In this document: in pieces, positions 36,885 through 47,894 of the stretch
Layout of the letters: each line of letters begins with the position of its first letter
Numbering within the stretch: the stretch's first letter is position 1
NCBI GenBank assembly: GCA_017622845.1
Contig: JAGAQJ010000054.1
Coordinates: 97,380 to 161,379 of the forward strand
Direction of reading: 5' to 3'
Origin: Lachnospiraceae bacterium
GTDB taxonomy: Bacteria; Bacillota; Clostridia; Lachnospirales; Lachnospiraceae
DNA length: 64,000 nt
Made by a program: the position numbers and the translations under genes
Notes under the pieces: generated by a model
What the model was told of the DNA's origin: nothing
Database searches by the model: none
The model's input: the letters and a program-made list of their open reading frames with translations, nothing else

Positions 36885-37160
36885 AATCGGCAGTTGTCCG
36901 TACACAGAAGGGCAGCCGTCATATGCTGAGGCAGACTGGCGGAGAATGCTGATATTTTCTTATGGGTGATTTCTGCACATCAGTGAAAATCCGCATGGAC
37001 GCGGATTTAGGGCGAAACGCGCCATGGACGGCGCGTAGAGTCCGGTCACGGACGGTTTCGATTATCTGAATATCACCCATTAGAAAATTCGCATTCGTAG
37101 TCCAACCGCCTGCCGCAGCATATGAAGGCTTCCCTTCGTCCTACTTGAAATAAACTGTAT
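36885..37160 (-). repeat. Nested palindromic element, type A (inverted copy)
   Basis: Same element as 28880-29165 on the opposite strand. The two inner hairpins are kept: AAATCCGC/GCGGATTT and ACGCGCC/GGCGCGT, both with loop ATGGAC on the plus strand. The outer arms (CAGAAGGGCAGCCGTCATATG and its partner near 37120-37138) have diverged together. The GTTCAGCCTT end motif is degraded in this copy. It ends about 55 bases before the permease stop codon. Confidence 0.85.
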
Positions 37161-37214
37161 GGGTGCGCAGTAAAAAAGACAATACTCTGTTTAAGAATAT
37201 TGCCTTTCTTTGCT

Positions 37215-38042
37215 TTATTCCTTCACGCTGCCTGCGGAAATACTGCTGATGATGTACTTCGAGCAGAAGCAGAATACAATTAAAATCGGTACTACGGAAA
37301 TCGCAACGCCTAAGTAAATAGCACCTTGGTTTTTCTGTAAGTCCGTTGCCGCGTTCAGAGTGGAAATCATCACCGGCAAGGTCATCTTTTTCGGTGTATT
37401 TAATAAAATGAGAGGTACTAAGTAATTGTTCCAGTTGCCGATAAAGGAGCCGATAGACATCGTTGCGATACCGGGCGCCATAATCGGAAGTACGATTTTG
37501 TGGAAAATATAAATCTCATTTGCCCCGTCAATGCGCGCTGCCTCTAAAAGCGCTTTGGACAAGGTTGACTGTACATACTGTCTTAAGAAAAAGACGATGC
37601 CGGGCGCTGCAATTGATGGTAAAATAAGCGGCAGATAAGAATCTACCATGTGCAGCTTCTGACAGAGGTTATAGAAACCAATCAGGCTTAGCTGTGACGG
37701 AATCATCATGAACACTACGATGATTTTAAACAGCCATTTGTTGCCCTTGAACCGGTAGAATGCCATTGCATAAGCGGTAATTGCCGAAAAGTATGCTGTC
37801 AGAATGGTTGCCGGGACAGCTACAATCAAGCTGTTGGCAAAGCCTCTGAACAGGTTGACATAATCAAACAATGCAACCCAGTTTTCCTTTAAATGGCTGC
37901 CGGGAATAAGGGTGAAGGAACGAGTAATCTCCACACCGCTTCTTGTTGCATTTACAATCATGAGAAGGAATGGAAGAAGGCAGACTACTGCAAGTGCAAT
38001 AAGACAAATATATATAATACATTTCTTTACTTTGGTTGCCAT
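37215..38042 (-). CDS. ABC sugar permease, MalG type
   Basis: 275 residues with six predicted membrane helices. EAA loop KALLEAARIDGANEIYIF, C-terminal SAGSVKE. It starts one base after the stop of its partner permease and has GGAGG 9 bases upstream of the ATG. It is the last gene of the beta-glucan-type operon and should form a heterodimer with the MalF-type permease. No ATPase gene is nearby. Confidence 0.92.
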   Translation of the reverse strand: MATKVKKCIIYICLIALAVVCLLPFLLMIVNATRSGVEITRSFTLIPGSHLKENWVALFDYVNLFRGFANSLIVAVPATILTAYFSAITAYAMAFYRFKGNKWLFKIIVVFMMIPSQLSLIGFYNLCQKLHMVDSYLPLILPSIAAPGIVFFLRQYVQSTLSKALLEAARIDGANEIYIFHKIVLPIMAPGIATMSIGSFIGNWNNYLVPLILLNTPKKMTLPVMISTLNAATDLQKNQGAIYLGVAISVVPILIVFCFCSKYIISSISAGSVKE

Positions 38043-38043
38043 A

Positions 38044-38967
38044 TTAATCTTCCTCCTTTCCTATTGTCTTGAATTGGATAATGGATACAATCAGGATAAT
38101 GAAGAACAGCGTATAAGCAATTGCTGATGCATATCCTACCTGATGTGTCTCAAAGCCAAATTTATACAGATACATAACTGCAGTCTGGAGACTTCCTGAA
38201 GGTTCTCCTGCCGTTCCCGGTGCAGCGCCGTTCATAAGGAACGGTAAATCAAAGAGCTGTAAACCGCCAATCAGAGAAGTAATAAATACATACAGCATAA
38301 TCGGTCTGATAAGCGGCAATGTAATCTTTCCGAATACGGTCCATCTGCCTGCACCGTCAATTGCTGCTGCCTCAAAATAGTCCTTATTAATGCCCTGTAC
38401 AGCAGCCATCAGTACGATAAAGGAATTTCCAAACCACATCCATGTCTGGATTACGGAAATCACCCATGGCGCCGTAGAGACGGAGCCAAGCCAGTTGACC
38501 TGCTGCTGTGTGATGCCAAGCGCCAGTAACATCTGATTAAAGCTGCCGTATTTCCAATCCAGCAATGTCTTAAACAAAAATGCCACAGAGGTTGCTGCAA
38601 TCAGGTTCGGCAGGTAAAATATTGCTCTGAAAACGGAAAGTCCCCGAATTTTGTATTTAATATCACTAAATATAATTGTAAGTAAGAAAGCAAGCCCTAA
38701 CTGCAGAATAATATTGACACCCCAGATTTTCACTGTGTTCCAAAGGTCTCTCCAGAAGAACTTATCCTTGATTACTCTTATGTAATTGTCAAACCCTGTC
38801 CAAACTGCATCACCATAGCCCTTATAATTGGTAAAGCTCAAATAAAAGGTTCGCAGCACCGGATATACACTAAACACCAAGAAGACAATCACAAAAGGCA
38901 GTACAAACAAATAGCCTGTACGGTTAATATCTCTTTTTTTTGTTCTTGCCGCACCTGTTTTTGCCAT
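38044..38967 (-). CDS. ABC sugar permease, MalF/UgpA type
   Basis: 307 residues from the second ATG of the frame (38967), 8 bases after GGAGG; the first ATG at 38973 is too close to it. Six predicted membrane helices, EAA loop NKDYFEAAAIDGAGRWTVF. It lies 63 bases downstream of the binding-protein gene, with no terminator between. It imports the sugar captured by the protein at 39031-40464. Confidence 0.92.
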   Translation of the reverse strand: MAKTGAARTKKRDINRTGYLFVLPFVIVFLVFSVYPVLRTFYLSFTNYKGYGDAVWTGFDNYIRVIKDKFFWRDLWNTVKIWGVNIILQLGLAFLLTIIFSDIKYKIRGLSVFRAIFYLPNLIAATSVAFLFKTLLDWKYGSFNQMLLALGITQQQVNWLGSVSTAPWVISVIQTWMWFGNSFIVLMAAVQGINKDYFEAAAIDGAGRWTVFGKITLPLIRPIMLYVFITSLIGGLQLFDLPFLMNGAAPGTAGEPSGSLQTAVMYLYKFGFETHQVGYASAIAYTLFFIILIVSIIQFKTIGKEED

Positions 38968-39030
38968 TTCCATTTCCTCCGTTCTACGGGTATATGGGGC
39001 AGCAGATATGCTGCCCTTTTCCCTGAATCA

Positions 39031-40464
39031 TTATCTGTTTACCGTAATTTCCGGATATGTAGATTCCACTACATCATAGAACTCATTAATTGCATCTTCC
39101 TTTGACTTCTCGCCGGTCTTAATCGCTGTAATAGCGCTGGCCCATGCATCACCGATTGCCTTGTCGTATCTTGTAACCTTAGAATAGTCAATTCCCTCAG
39201 CCTGCTCTAACCAGAACTTGTATAACTGCTGTCCGCCGTAAACTTCGTTTGCATCCTCTGCATGTGCATTTAATACCGGAACGAGAGATACGGTATCGCC
39301 CTCTGATTTTTCAATCCACCAGTTTGCTGTGTCTTCATTTAAAGTACAGAACTTCAGGAAATCCCATGCAAGGTCTTTTCTCTCTGACTGGGAAGAAATA
39401 CCGATGAAAGTACCGCCGCCGAATCCGTAAGAAGGTCCTGAGCAAACGCCCCATTTGCCGCTTGTTTCCTGAACGTTATCTCTCATCGTAAGAACGCCCC
39501 AGGAAGGAAGTCCAAATGCAAAGACACTTGTCTTATCCATATCTGCCGTTGCTTCTGCAAACTGATCCGGATCCCATACATTTACGGAATCATCTGCATA
39601 GTTCTGAATATCAGCGGAAAGAATGGGTACCTCTCCTGCCATTGCCTGATACCATGGTGTAGACCACTGGTTTGCATAAGCTGTCAAGTCGTTCTGATAT
39701 AAAGAAACGCAAAGATCCATGTAATCATATCTGCCCTGATCTACGTTTAAGGTTCCATCGATAACCCATGCGGAATCGCCTGAGAAATAATTGATTTCCG
39801 CATCGGAAGCAAAGATTCTGTATCCTGCATCCTTTAAGGTCTGTGCCGTTGTAAGGATTGTTGCATAATCTGCAAATAATTTGCCGATTTCATCCGGATC
39901 ATCTGTTCCGAATACTTCCTGTGCAATATCCCTTCTATAATAGATGCCTGCCGGAGTAATCTGATAAGAAATTGCCCTCTGGATACCTTCCGAATCCTGT
40001 CCGACCTTCCATACATAATCAACAATCTGGTCTGCATAATCCTGTGCATTGTATGGTGCCTGATTTAAATCCTCAAAATATCCTGCATCATAGAAGTCTT
40101 CCAACATCTGAGGCTCACCCACGATGATATCCGGCTCCTTCTGACCGCCGTTTAACGCTGTCTGAACCTTTGTTACATAGTTTGCAGGCTCGATGACTAC
40201 TGTTTCAATTGCCACATCAGGATTTGACTCCATGTATTTCTCTGCAAATGTCTCCAAGTCCTTTGCCAATGTCCAGACAACCAGCTTTTGGTCACCTGCT
40301 GCCTGTGTATCTCCTGACTCTGCTGATGCATTTTCTGTAGTTCCTGACGACGATGATGATGATGTACTGCTGCTACTGCTGCTGTCCGCTCCGCCGCCGC
40401 ATGCTGTGAGGCCGATTACCATCGTTCCTGCAAGCATTATTGAGATAAGCTTTTTCAATTTCAT
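39031..40464 (-). CDS. ABC transporter sugar-binding lipoprotein, MalE/UgpB family
   Basis: 477 residues from the ATG at 40464 (GGAGG 7 bases upstream; the longer frame from 40488 overlaps this site). Signal peptide with lipobox LTAC, a Ser-rich linker, then a family 1 extracellular binding fold (DQKLVVWTLAKDLETFAEKY; GGTFIGISSQSERKDLAWDF). It belongs to a different family from the three LplA-type proteins in the window. With its permeases it probably imports beta-linked gluco-oligosaccharides for the GH94 and GH30 enzymes encoded just upstream. A 143-bp gap with a possible internal promoter separates it from GH30. Confidence 0.92.
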   Translation of the reverse strand: MKLKKLISIMLAGTMVIGLTACGGGADSSSSSSTSSSSSSGTTENASAESGDTQAAGDQKLVVWTLAKDLETFAEKYMESNPDVAIETVVIEPANYVTKVQTALNGGQKEPDIIVGEPQMLEDFYDAGYFEDLNQAPYNAQDYADQIVDYVWKVGQDSEGIQRAISYQITPAGIYYRRDIAQEVFGTDDPDEIGKLFADYATILTTAQTLKDAGYRIFASDAEINYFSGDSAWVIDGTLNVDQGRYDYMDLCVSLYQNDLTAYANQWSTPWYQAMAGEVPILSADIQNYADDSVNVWDPDQFAEATADMDKTSVFAFGLPSWGVLTMRDNVQETSGKWGVCSGPSYGFGGGTFIGISSQSERKDLAWDFLKFCTLNEDTANWWIEKSEGDTVSLVPVLNAHAEDANEVYGGQQLYKFWLEQAEGIDYSKVTRYDKAIGDAWASAITAIKTGEKSKEDAINEFYDVVESTYPEITVNR

Positions 40465-40550
40465 AAAAAATCCTCCTTCTTTTTCCAAACTGTTTTCAAC
40501 AGTTCTTTTGTTGTTTGTTGATAAGTTGATTATATAAGGTTTTTATTTAC

Positions 40551-40582
40551 GTTATAATGACTTAAATTTTACTTAGGTATCA
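40551..40582 (-). promoter_or_regulatory. Possible internal promoter with GATACC motif before the binding-protein gene
   Basis: On the minus strand, TGATACC (40576-40582) lies over the -35 position of a TATAAC -10 box (40551-40556). The same heptamer context (AAAAGATACC) occurs twice upstream of the operon's first gene at 50112-50135. The motif could be a binding site of the regulator at 31544-33010. Only three half-sites support it. Confidence 0.4.
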
Positions 40583-40607
40583 TTTTTTTATTTACCGAAG
40601 CGTCCGG

Positions 40608-41954
40608 TTATGGCATGGGCACTTCGCAGCAGAATGTATGAATGGAATGCGGTTCAAGCACTGTTTCAATTCCGCATCCTGCCTCTCTTACTGTCACAGG
40701 AACGCTTTTATCTGTCTTATTTAACAAAACAAGCACTCTCTCGCCATCAGGATTTAAAAAGGCTGTAGCTTCTACCGCATCACTGTAGCGTGTCACGCCG
40801 ATTCTCACTGCACCCGGCTCGATATAACGGCTGAAATGACCAATATAATAGTAAGTAAGGCGTTTTTCGTAGGTATCCTCTGCCGTATTGCACATAATCG
40901 GAGCAGCGCAGAAATTTCCAACGTGGTTTGGTCCGCCCTTTTCATCCAAAAACAGATTCCAGTCAAGTGACGCACTGATGCCTGCATTTAGATTTCCCAA
41001 AATATCATGCGCGTACATTTCCGCCTTTTCTACCTCTCCTGAATCGGCAAAGCGCGAGTATTCCACACAGCCCTCAGTAAAGAACACCTCTTTGTCAGGA
41101 TAGCTCTTGCGTATCAGCTCAATCGCCTCAAAATGATCCCCGGTATACCAGTGAAGCGCTGCACCCTTGACATACTTTCGCGTTTCTTCGTCTGCTACTG
41201 TATCCTTAAATCTCTGATATGCCTCCTCTTTATTGTGGTCCCATACAAAGATGCCGATATCCGAAAGCCCTGCCTTCTCCAGCGCCGGACCTAAATATTC
41301 CCTGACAAAAAGACCTTCCTCCTCAGCAGTATAAATACAGGAATCCCATGTCTGCACTGCCATCGGCTCATTCTGTACGGTAAGAAATCCAATGGAAATT
41401 CCTGCTTCACGATATGCCTTGATAAAGCGCACAAAATATTCTGCCCAGACCGGATAATATTCCTTTTTCAGGCTGCCGCCATGATTCATCTCTCCATTCG
41501 TTTTCATAAAAGCCGGCGGTGACCATGGTGAGAGCAAAAACTCCATTTGTCTTCCGCTTTCTGCCTGCGCATCCTTTATCATCGGAATTATCTGTTCATA
41601 ATCATGTGCAATGGAAAAGGTTTTCAATTCCGTATCATTCTCTTCAACATAAGTATAATTTCCAAGCGAAAAGTCACAGCTGTTCATATGGATTCTTCCA
41701 AAGCTGTAGCGCAGTCCCTCAGCTCCGAAATACGCCGTTATAAGCTCCTTCTTTTTTGCCTCGCTCATCCCGGCATAATTGTATGCCGCACTTTCGGTAA
41801 ATGCACCGCCGAAGCCGCGCATCTGCTGATATGTCACGTCCGGGTATACATTGATGACATGCATACAATCCTGCACGTGCACCGCATCATGCACGCGTTC
41901 CTCCCAAAATTTTCCTGCATGATAGTCCGTTACGATTTCTTTTATTTTCTCCAT
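40608..41954 (-). CDS. GH30 family beta-glucosidase/glucanase (cytoplasmic)
   Basis: 448 residues, no signal peptide. Retaining glycoside hydrolase of the glucosylceramidase-like GH30 group. The acid/base is the Glu of LTVQNEPMA (E196) and the nucleophile the Glu of FFTEGCVEY (E294). FGGAFTESAAYN and LLSPWSPPAFMKTNG are family landmarks. Many bacterial members act on beta-1,6-glucan or beta-glucosides. It would process branched beta-gluco-oligosaccharides after import. It follows the GH94 gene by 13 bases with AGGAGG before the ATG. Confidence 0.88.
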   Translation of the reverse strand: MEKIKEIVTDYHAGKFWEERVHDAVHVQDCMHVINVYPDVTYQQMRGFGGAFTESAAYNYAGMSEAKKKELITAYFGAEGLRYSFGRIHMNSCDFSLGNYTYVEENDTELKTFSIAHDYEQIIPMIKDAQAESGRQMEFLLSPWSPPAFMKTNGEMNHGGSLKKEYYPVWAEYFVRFIKAYREAGISIGFLTVQNEPMAVQTWDSCIYTAEEEGLFVREYLGPALEKAGLSDIGIFVWDHNKEEAYQRFKDTVADEETRKYVKGAALHWYTGDHFEAIELIRKSYPDKEVFFTEGCVEYSRFADSGEVEKAEMYAHDILGNLNAGISASLDWNLFLDEKGGPNHVGNFCAAPIMCNTAEDTYEKRLTYYYIGHFSRYIEPGAVRIGVTRYSDAVEATAFLNPDGERVLVLLNKTDKSVPVTVREAGCGIETVLEPHSIHTFCCEVPMP

Positions 41955-41967
41955 ATTCCATTTCCTC

Positions 41968-44900
41968 CTATCTCAGTGTACTGACTACGATTTCAATTCT
42001 TGCCACTTTGCGCTCTCTGATGTCCTCTGCAAGCTTTCCTGAGACAAAGTCCGCTTCCGTATCCGCTTCATTTTTGTTCTTATAAATAAAGTGCATATTC
42101 TTTATGGCATAGGTTCCCGGTATGTAATCTCTCTTTTCTCCCAGTTGATATACCACCTCGATTTCTCCAAGAAGGGTTGCGCCTACAGTTCCATCCTCAG
42201 CAATCAGATATTGCGGAATTGCCGGACGAGGCGCGAAGGTAAGCTCGCCATTTTTCAAGGTAAACACTTTATCTCCGAACATCATCAGCTTCCACATACT
42301 GATAAATTCAATCGTAGAGCCTGACAATCTCGCCACAAAGCCCTTTCCATGATATTTTTCATTCGGATTTTTGCTGCTTGCAATGAAAGAAGAATTTTCA
42401 TAAATACTTCTTCCATAAACCTCCGGATTTAAGAACGGCACTGCCGCATTGTGAAAATCAGTGAAAAATTCTTCATACATGCCGCTCTTTAACAATTCCA
42501 GCAGGTATTTGTATTCCATATGAAGCCATATCGACTCATTTTCCAGCCATCCGGGCGTAAATGCACGCGCCCTGCCAAGTTCATAGGATGCCTTTTCCAG
42601 AGAAGCATTGACCTTGTACATAGACAGCTTCTTGTCATATAAATCGCTGTTTTTCACTGCAGTATACAGCTTCTTTTTCGTTTCTATCGGCTTATCCAGC
42701 TTTAAATATCTGACTGGTCCCTCGAGGAAAAACGGTATCGGCTTTACTTCAAAGCGAAGCGGCCGAATGCCATCGTGCTTCTTTTCGTATTCCGGTACCT
42801 CATAGGAGAAATAGGTAGGGCAGATACCGCCGGAAAGCTGACATGCCTTTTGGATGCCATGCTCTACGACCGCCTTCCATTCTCTTAAGGAAGCCGCAAG
42901 CCCCTCACTCCTGTATATTTTGCGTTTACCGGAAATGCCGGAAAAGGTTTTGTCCCGATAAAGCTCCTTCACATCATTAATCCGGTTCCAGAACGAGAGG
43001 ACTTCTCCGTCGCCTGCGAGATTTTCCTTTTCCAACCGTACGATTAACTGCAATTCATCCAAAAAGTTTCCAAGCTCCTCTGTGACCGCCACATCTGCAG
43101 GGTACTTCTCCAGCGCCGAAATCGTATATTGCAGCGTTCTTGCAAGCTCATAGGTTTCTGCCATAGAAGAACCGAAAATGCCCGGCAAGCCGTTTAATGC
43201 ATCATACCAGCCTGGCTTTCCTCCCTCCATTTCAATGCCCATGCCGTATGCGTCCAGCGCGGCAAATTTCGTGGAACACAGCAGCAGCAGCTTTTCCATT
43301 AAGGTCACCCTCACGACAGCGCCTGTTCCAAATTCTGCCCGTACCAGTTTTTCTTCGGTTTTTCTCTTACTCTCCGGATTTAATGCATAATACTGGCGCA
43401 GTCCGTTCTCTGTCTCCGCATAACGCTTCTCCCTGCGGTTGATATTAACCTGTGAAAGGAAATAGGTATAGTCCTCCTCATAGAGCATTTCCTTTTCCTT
43501 TTCGGGATAAATTTCCAAATAGTTTTCGATTAAATCAAGATTATAGGTCCAATGGTCGCTCCAATAGCCCTCGCCAAAATTGCCGTTCACCATGCTGTCC
43601 GCAAAATCAATAATCTGATAAAACAGAGCTTCCTTCCACTCACCCAGCACTTCGTCCAGCTTTGCCCAAAGTGCACCCGGCGTAAAGGGCTTTGTCGTAA
43701 ATTCTGCAAGCTGTTTTGCCGCTTCCTTATCCATGCTCTGAAACAGGGCATCTGCTTTTTCCTTATCCAACCGATAGGTCAGTTTTTCCACGCCCAGCGG
43801 ATTATAGCCGTCCAGCTGAATCAGGCTGTAAAATTCCTTAATGTTTTCCCTTCCTACAAAAGGAGCAAAAAATGTATCACAGCGGCGGTTTTGATTGACA
43901 TCGCGGAAATTTCCGTTACCCTGTGAGAAAAATTCCGGCAGCATCGAAAAATAATTGTAATCGCGCTCCAAATCACCATGCTTTCTGGAATAAATGTAGT
44001 ACAGCTTATTGTTTCCAAGCTGTATCGGATAGCCGCCCCTCAGCACATTGTCCATATAGGTATATTTGCAATAGATATCAAACGCTTCCGAAGCCGTTTT
44101 TGTTTCAATACCGTGACAAAGCTCCTCTGTCAGTTCCTTTGCTTCGTCCCATTTTTCTTCAAAATAAGCAGCATCGCGTTTTTCCTTCAAAAACTGCTTT
44201 AAGTAATCCTTTTTCTCTACCTGGCCGATGACCTCATAAATAGTAAGCGCTTCTCCTGCCCGAAGCATTTTCTCTGTTCCAAAGAAGCTGCACGGAAGAA
44301 TGTTTGTCGTAATCTGCTTTTCGGCAGCTACACCCGAAAGTCCGCTTTCTGCAAACCGAACTGCTGTCTGGAGAGAACAGTCATAGCTAAAAACTGCCTC
44401 TGGGTCCACAACAGGCATCAGCTTTTCACCGTTTTCCAGACAGCCAAATGCAAAATTGCCGCCCTCAATGGCTTTGACTGCTGCCGAATCATCCATGCTT
44501 GCGCGTACCCGGAAAAAGGGAATGCCCTCCTCTAAGTCTTCCACCTGCATCCATGCTTTAGAAGTCTGTGTCATATTCTTGATGCTGTCCATATCCACAC
44601 CGTACGGAATCAATGCCGGCATACCGTCGAGTACCTCAAGTCTGATGGTGCTGTCGCTTTCATTGGTGATGGTTACTTTTCTGACAAGTGCACCCAGCTT
44701 CTCTCCCGGGAGCGCAAAATAATCCACTCTGGTAAGCAGGTTCTCTTCCTTATTTCTCTCCTGAATTGACAGACTGTTCATGCCGATTTCCATATCCTGT
44801 CCCTGTTTTTCATCAGCAAAGCATTCCATGTACGTTCCATTCTTGCGGAGAAAGGTACGAAAACCTGTCCTCTTTACATTCTGGTATGCCGTATGAGCCG

Positions 44901-45084
44901 GATAAAACTCCATAATTGCATGGTCTTTATTGTCTACGCCGAAGCTGACAACACACTGGCCGCGATTTACATAATAGCACCAAATCGGAATCCCTTTGAT
45001 TCCGGCGATGCCGGGCAAAAAGCTTGCAAACGTAGACTTTGTTCCATAATCCTGCATTTTAAATTCCTGTTGTCCTCGTTTCAT
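41968..45084 (-). CDS. GH94 phosphorylase, 1,2-beta-oligoglucan phosphorylase-like
   Basis: 1038 residues starting at the second of two ATG codons, 5 bases after GAGG; an ATG ten codons further on also has an AGGA. Large GH94 protein: N-terminal sandwich ([18 protein letters not shown]), then barrel with [18 protein letters not shown] and [16 protein letters not shown]. The latter segments replace the DWND acid motif of cellobiose-type enzymes and, as I recall, mark the sophoro-oligosaccharide group. It would split beta-glucosidic bonds with phosphate to give alpha-glucose 1-phosphate. The family is firm; the beta-1,2 specificity is a hypothesis. No signal peptide, so cytoplasmic. Confidence 0.8.
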   Translation of the reverse strand: MKRGQQEFKMQDYGTKSTFASFLPGIAGIKGIPIWCYYVNRGQCVVSFGVDNKDHAIMEFYPAHTAYQNVKRTGFRTFLRKNGTYMECFADEKQGQDMEIGMNSLSIQERNKEENLLTRVDYFALPGEKLGALVRKVTITNESDSTIRLEVLDGMPALIPYGVDMDSIKNMTQTSKAWMQVEDLEEGIPFFRVRASMDDSAAVKAIEGGNFAFGCLENGEKLMPVVDPEAVFSYDCSLQTAVRFAESGLSGVAAEKQITTNILPCSFFGTEKMLRAGEALTIYEVIGQVEKKDYLKQFLKEKRDAAYFEEKWDEAKELTEELCHGIETKTASEAFDIYCKYTYMDNVLRGGYPIQLGNNKLYYIYSRKHGDLERDYNYFSMLPEFFSQGNGNFRDVNQNRRCDTFFAPFVGRENIKEFYSLIQLDGYNPLGVEKLTYRLDKEKADALFQSMDKEAAKQLAEFTTKPFTPGALWAKLDEVLGEWKEALFYQIIDFADSMVNGNFGEGYWSDHWTYNLDLIENYLEIYPEKEKEMLYEEDYTYFLSQVNINRREKRYAETENGLRQYYALNPESKRKTEEKLVRAEFGTGAVVRVTLMEKLLLLCSTKFAALDAYGMGIEMEGGKPGWYDALNGLPGIFGSSMAETYELARTLQYTISALEKYPADVAVTEELGNFLDELQLIVRLEKENLAGDGEVLSFWNRINDVKELYRDKTFSGISGKRKIYRSEGLAASLREWKAVVEHGIQKACQLSGGICPTYFSYEVPEYEKKHDGIRPLRFEVKPIPFFLEGPVRYLKLDKPIETKKKLYTAVKNSDLYDKKLSMYKVNASLEKASYELGRARAFTPGWLENESIWLHMEYKYLLELLKSGMYEEFFTDFHNAAVPFLNPEVYGRSIYENSSFIASSKNPNEKYHGKGFVARLSGSTIEFISMWKLMMFGDKVFTLKNGELTFAPRPAIPQYLIAEDGTVGATLLGEIEVVYQLGEKRDYIPGTYAIKNMHFIYKNKNEADTEADFVSGKLAEDIRERKVARIEIVVSTLR

Positions 45085-45168
45085 CATTACCTCATTTCTG
45101 CGCTGCTTATCTATTTTAAATGCACAGAATTGCTGCCGCAGCGCCGGCGCAAGCCTGTAAGTGAAGCT

Positions 45169-47880
45169 TTATGCTCCTAAAAGAATTTCGATTTCATGTA
45201 CTTTGCCTGAAAGGGCTTGGATTTCTGCCTTCTCCAAAACTGCTGTTACGGCTGCCTTCTCCACAAGCTTTAATGCCTTCCCTTCCATCACTGCAGACTT
45301 GATGCAGTACTCGCCGCATTCCAGATTTTCCGGATTTTTTATCACAATCCGGAAACATTTTTCTGCAAATGTCAGCTCCAATTCCGCTTTCTTTTCTGCA
45401 TCAAACTGCTGTTTCATCAGTGCAGGCGCTATTACCAAATCTCCTGCCTTTCCTCTCACTCCGAAGCCTTCTGTAATGAAAGTAAGCATATACCAGCTTG
45501 CCGCTCCGGTCAGATAATGATACATTCCCCGGCCTTTTGCGTTAAAGTATTCGGGAATACCGGGATAAATTTTGCTTGTTTGAAAATCCAAGGCTGCATC
45601 CGCCAACGCCTGCAGTGCTTTGTAGCCCTCTTTTGCAAAGCCTCTTTGATACAGCGCATTGGCATACATGACTGCCATATGGGAAAAAACAGCACCGTTT
45701 TCCTTCTCTCCATAAGCAAATCCAAACATTCTTCCCAAATCGGCTTTTACCTCATGGAAATCGGTATTCAAACGGTAGCCGCCTATGCTCTTATCAAACA
45801 AATACTGATCCGCACTTTTTGTAATGCTTTGTATTTGCTCATTGGTTGCCGTACCGCTCATAATCGAAAAGACCTGTCCGGTCAGCATCATACGAACGCC
45901 GTTTTCATTCTCACCTTCTACCTGTCTTCCATGATTGTCATAATAGCCGTTAAACCAGCCGTTTCCATCCTGATCCGTCACCCATTCTGTCGAGCGGATA
46001 TGAGACATCATCCAGTCTGCTTTTTCCCTTAAATTCTCCGCAAGGCTGCTGATTGTTAAGGTTTTGACGATACCGCTTATGGTATGGCGGCAGGACTTTG
46101 CGTATTGTAAAAGCACTTTGTTCTTTTCTTCGGGACTGTCATAAAGAGAATCATCATTTCTCTTGAGCAATTGCAGCAGCTCCTCTGCGACAGATACTTC
46201 CTGCCTGCCTGTTCTTTGTCCGTAAATCTCCAGGTACTCTGCAAGGTCTCTCAGGTTTCCGGCATAAGCGTTTGTAAATGCAACACTCTCGCCCCGCTCC
46301 TCTGCCATATCCAGTGCATCATTCCAGTCTGCGCCCCGCAGCCTGCAGTGGTTGTGCTCGCCAACCTCATAAAACGCACATAGATTCTGCAGCAGCAAAT
46401 GCTCCAAAACGGTTCCGTAATAGACCTCTCCGCTTTCGTCTTTCTGTCGGTTTCCATAAGCGTCATTCCAATTTTCATCTGTGGACGAGCTTCTCTCTAC
46501 CTGCTTATCCTTAAAATATGCTACCTTTTCTTCCAGAATCTCCACATCTCCGGTCTGGTCCATATAGAGCTTCGTCGTCAGAAAAGGCCAGACGCCATGA
46601 TCCATCCACACGCGGGTAATGTTGTTTCTGTCTGCAATAAATTCTCCCTGCTTCGCGCCGATAATCGTGGCATTGGTGCCATCCATGCGCACGCCGCCGA
46701 AATTGTCAAGAAGCATCTGGCGCACCCCTGCCGGGTTCATCAAAATCAGCGCCAGACAATCCTGCCACAAATCGCGCCAGCCGCGTCCGCCTTTACCGTA
46801 ATCATGATGCGGCAGGAACGAGCAGCCGTAAATCCTCCGCAAAATGGGCTGAAAGCTTACCCAGCGCATAAAATTGTCAAAGTCCTTATTGCCTGTGTGG
46901 TAGTGAATGTTCACCTTATCCTGCCAATAGTCTTTCGTCTTTTGCAAAGCGTCCTGCACCTTTGCGTCGGTCTGATAGGCATCTGCGATTTCTTCGATTG
47001 TCTCCGGATTTTGGGTGGCTCCTAATATCACGGTAAATGATGTATGCGCCCCCGGCGCAAGTATGGTTTTCGCGAACCGGAGTCCTCCCGCTGCTTCCTG
47101 CCCTTCTCTGCTTTCCCCTGCCGGAACACCCGGAAGATTCTCTATGACAGCACGCGGCGCGGTAAAGCTGCCGCCCTCTCCAATCAATTCCTCCACTGTC
47201 GGGTAAAATGCTTCCGGCATTTTTCCTTCTCCTGTCACACCGCAGACAAAATAAGTGATTGTATTTTTCTGATGCCCTCTTTCGTCAAAGGAAAGTGTCG
47301 GTGTTACCAGCACTCCTTCTTTTCTTGTGTGTATGCGGTGCAGCAGCGATGTGACATGTCTGTGGTCACGGATATTATCAGCGCTTCTTCCATAGATGGG
47401 AATTGCTGCTATCGGTGTAAATTCCACCTGCGCTTTTCCACAATTTGTCAGTTCTACCTGCAAGATTTCCACATCATGATCTAATGGTACGAAGGATGTT
47501 ACCTTCGCTTTCAAGCCGTATTTTTCGGAGGTTCTTGTGACGCTCTGCCACATCAGCCCCGCTGTCAGCTCACTTTTTTCCTGTGTGTCCGTAAACTTTG
47601 CCTGTTCCGCTTCCGCTGATGCGCCTGTCACCGACCAGTTCCCTATCCCCTCCATATGACACCAGAAATTCCTTGTCGAACGATTGTTATGTAAGTTTTC
47701 TGCGCTCACAGGTTCCAGAATAAATTCATTTTGATTTCGTTTGCTGTCGCCTCCGAAATTCGGCGTCAATGCGCTTTTAATTCCGTTTTCTCCCGCCACC
47801 GGAAAATACTGATAGCTGTAATTCTCCGGCATATCCAACGCAAACGTTCCTTTTTCATCTAAAAACTGATACCCTTTCAT
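45169..47880 (-). CDS. GH94 phosphorylase, laminaribiose-phosphorylase-like
   Basis: 903 residues from the ATG at 47880 (AGGGAG 8 bases upstream; the frame from 47898 begins within the chemoreceptor's last codons). N-terminal sandwich, helical linker, and barrel with GRGWRDLWQDCLALILMNP. The catalytic acid is in RGADWNDALDM (about D521). The length of about 900 and the GWRDLWQD motif fit laminaribiose or cellobiose-type GH94 enzymes. It phosphorolyses a beta-linked glucobiose or oligosaccharide to alpha-glucose 1-phosphate. It follows the chemoreceptor by 14 bases. The linkage preference cannot be fixed from sequence alone. Confidence 0.82.
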   Translation of the reverse strand: MKGYQFLDEKGTFALDMPENYSYQYFPVAGENGIKSALTPNFGGDSKRNQNEFILEPVSAENLHNNRSTRNFWCHMEGIGNWSVTGASAEAEQAKFTDTQEKSELTAGLMWQSVTRTSEKYGLKAKVTSFVPLDHDVEILQVELTNCGKAQVEFTPIAAIPIYGRSADNIRDHRHVTSLLHRIHTRKEGVLVTPTLSFDERGHQKNTITYFVCGVTGEGKMPEAFYPTVEELIGEGGSFTAPRAVIENLPGVPAGESREGQEAAGGLRFAKTILAPGAHTSFTVILGATQNPETIEEIADAYQTDAKVQDALQKTKDYWQDKVNIHYHTGNKDFDNFMRWVSFQPILRRIYGCSFLPHHDYGKGGRGWRDLWQDCLALILMNPAGVRQMLLDNFGGVRMDGTNATIIGAKQGEFIADRNNITRVWMDHGVWPFLTTKLYMDQTGDVEILEEKVAYFKDKQVERSSSTDENWNDAYGNRQKDESGEVYYGTVLEHLLLQNLCAFYEVGEHNHCRLRGADWNDALDMAEERGESVAFTNAYAGNLRDLAEYLEIYGQRTGRQEVSVAEELLQLLKRNDDSLYDSPEEKNKVLLQYAKSCRHTISGIVKTLTISSLAENLREKADWMMSHIRSTEWVTDQDGNGWFNGYYDNHGRQVEGENENGVRMMLTGQVFSIMSGTATNEQIQSITKSADQYLFDKSIGGYRLNTDFHEVKADLGRMFGFAYGEKENGAVFSHMAVMYANALYQRGFAKEGYKALQALADAALDFQTSKIYPGIPEYFNAKGRGMYHYLTGAASWYMLTFITEGFGVRGKAGDLVIAPALMKQQFDAEKKAELELTFAEKCFRIVIKNPENLECGEYCIKSAVMEGKALKLVEKAAVTAVLEKAEIQALSGKVHEIEILLGA

Positions 47881-47894
47881 GCTTTTTCTCCCTT

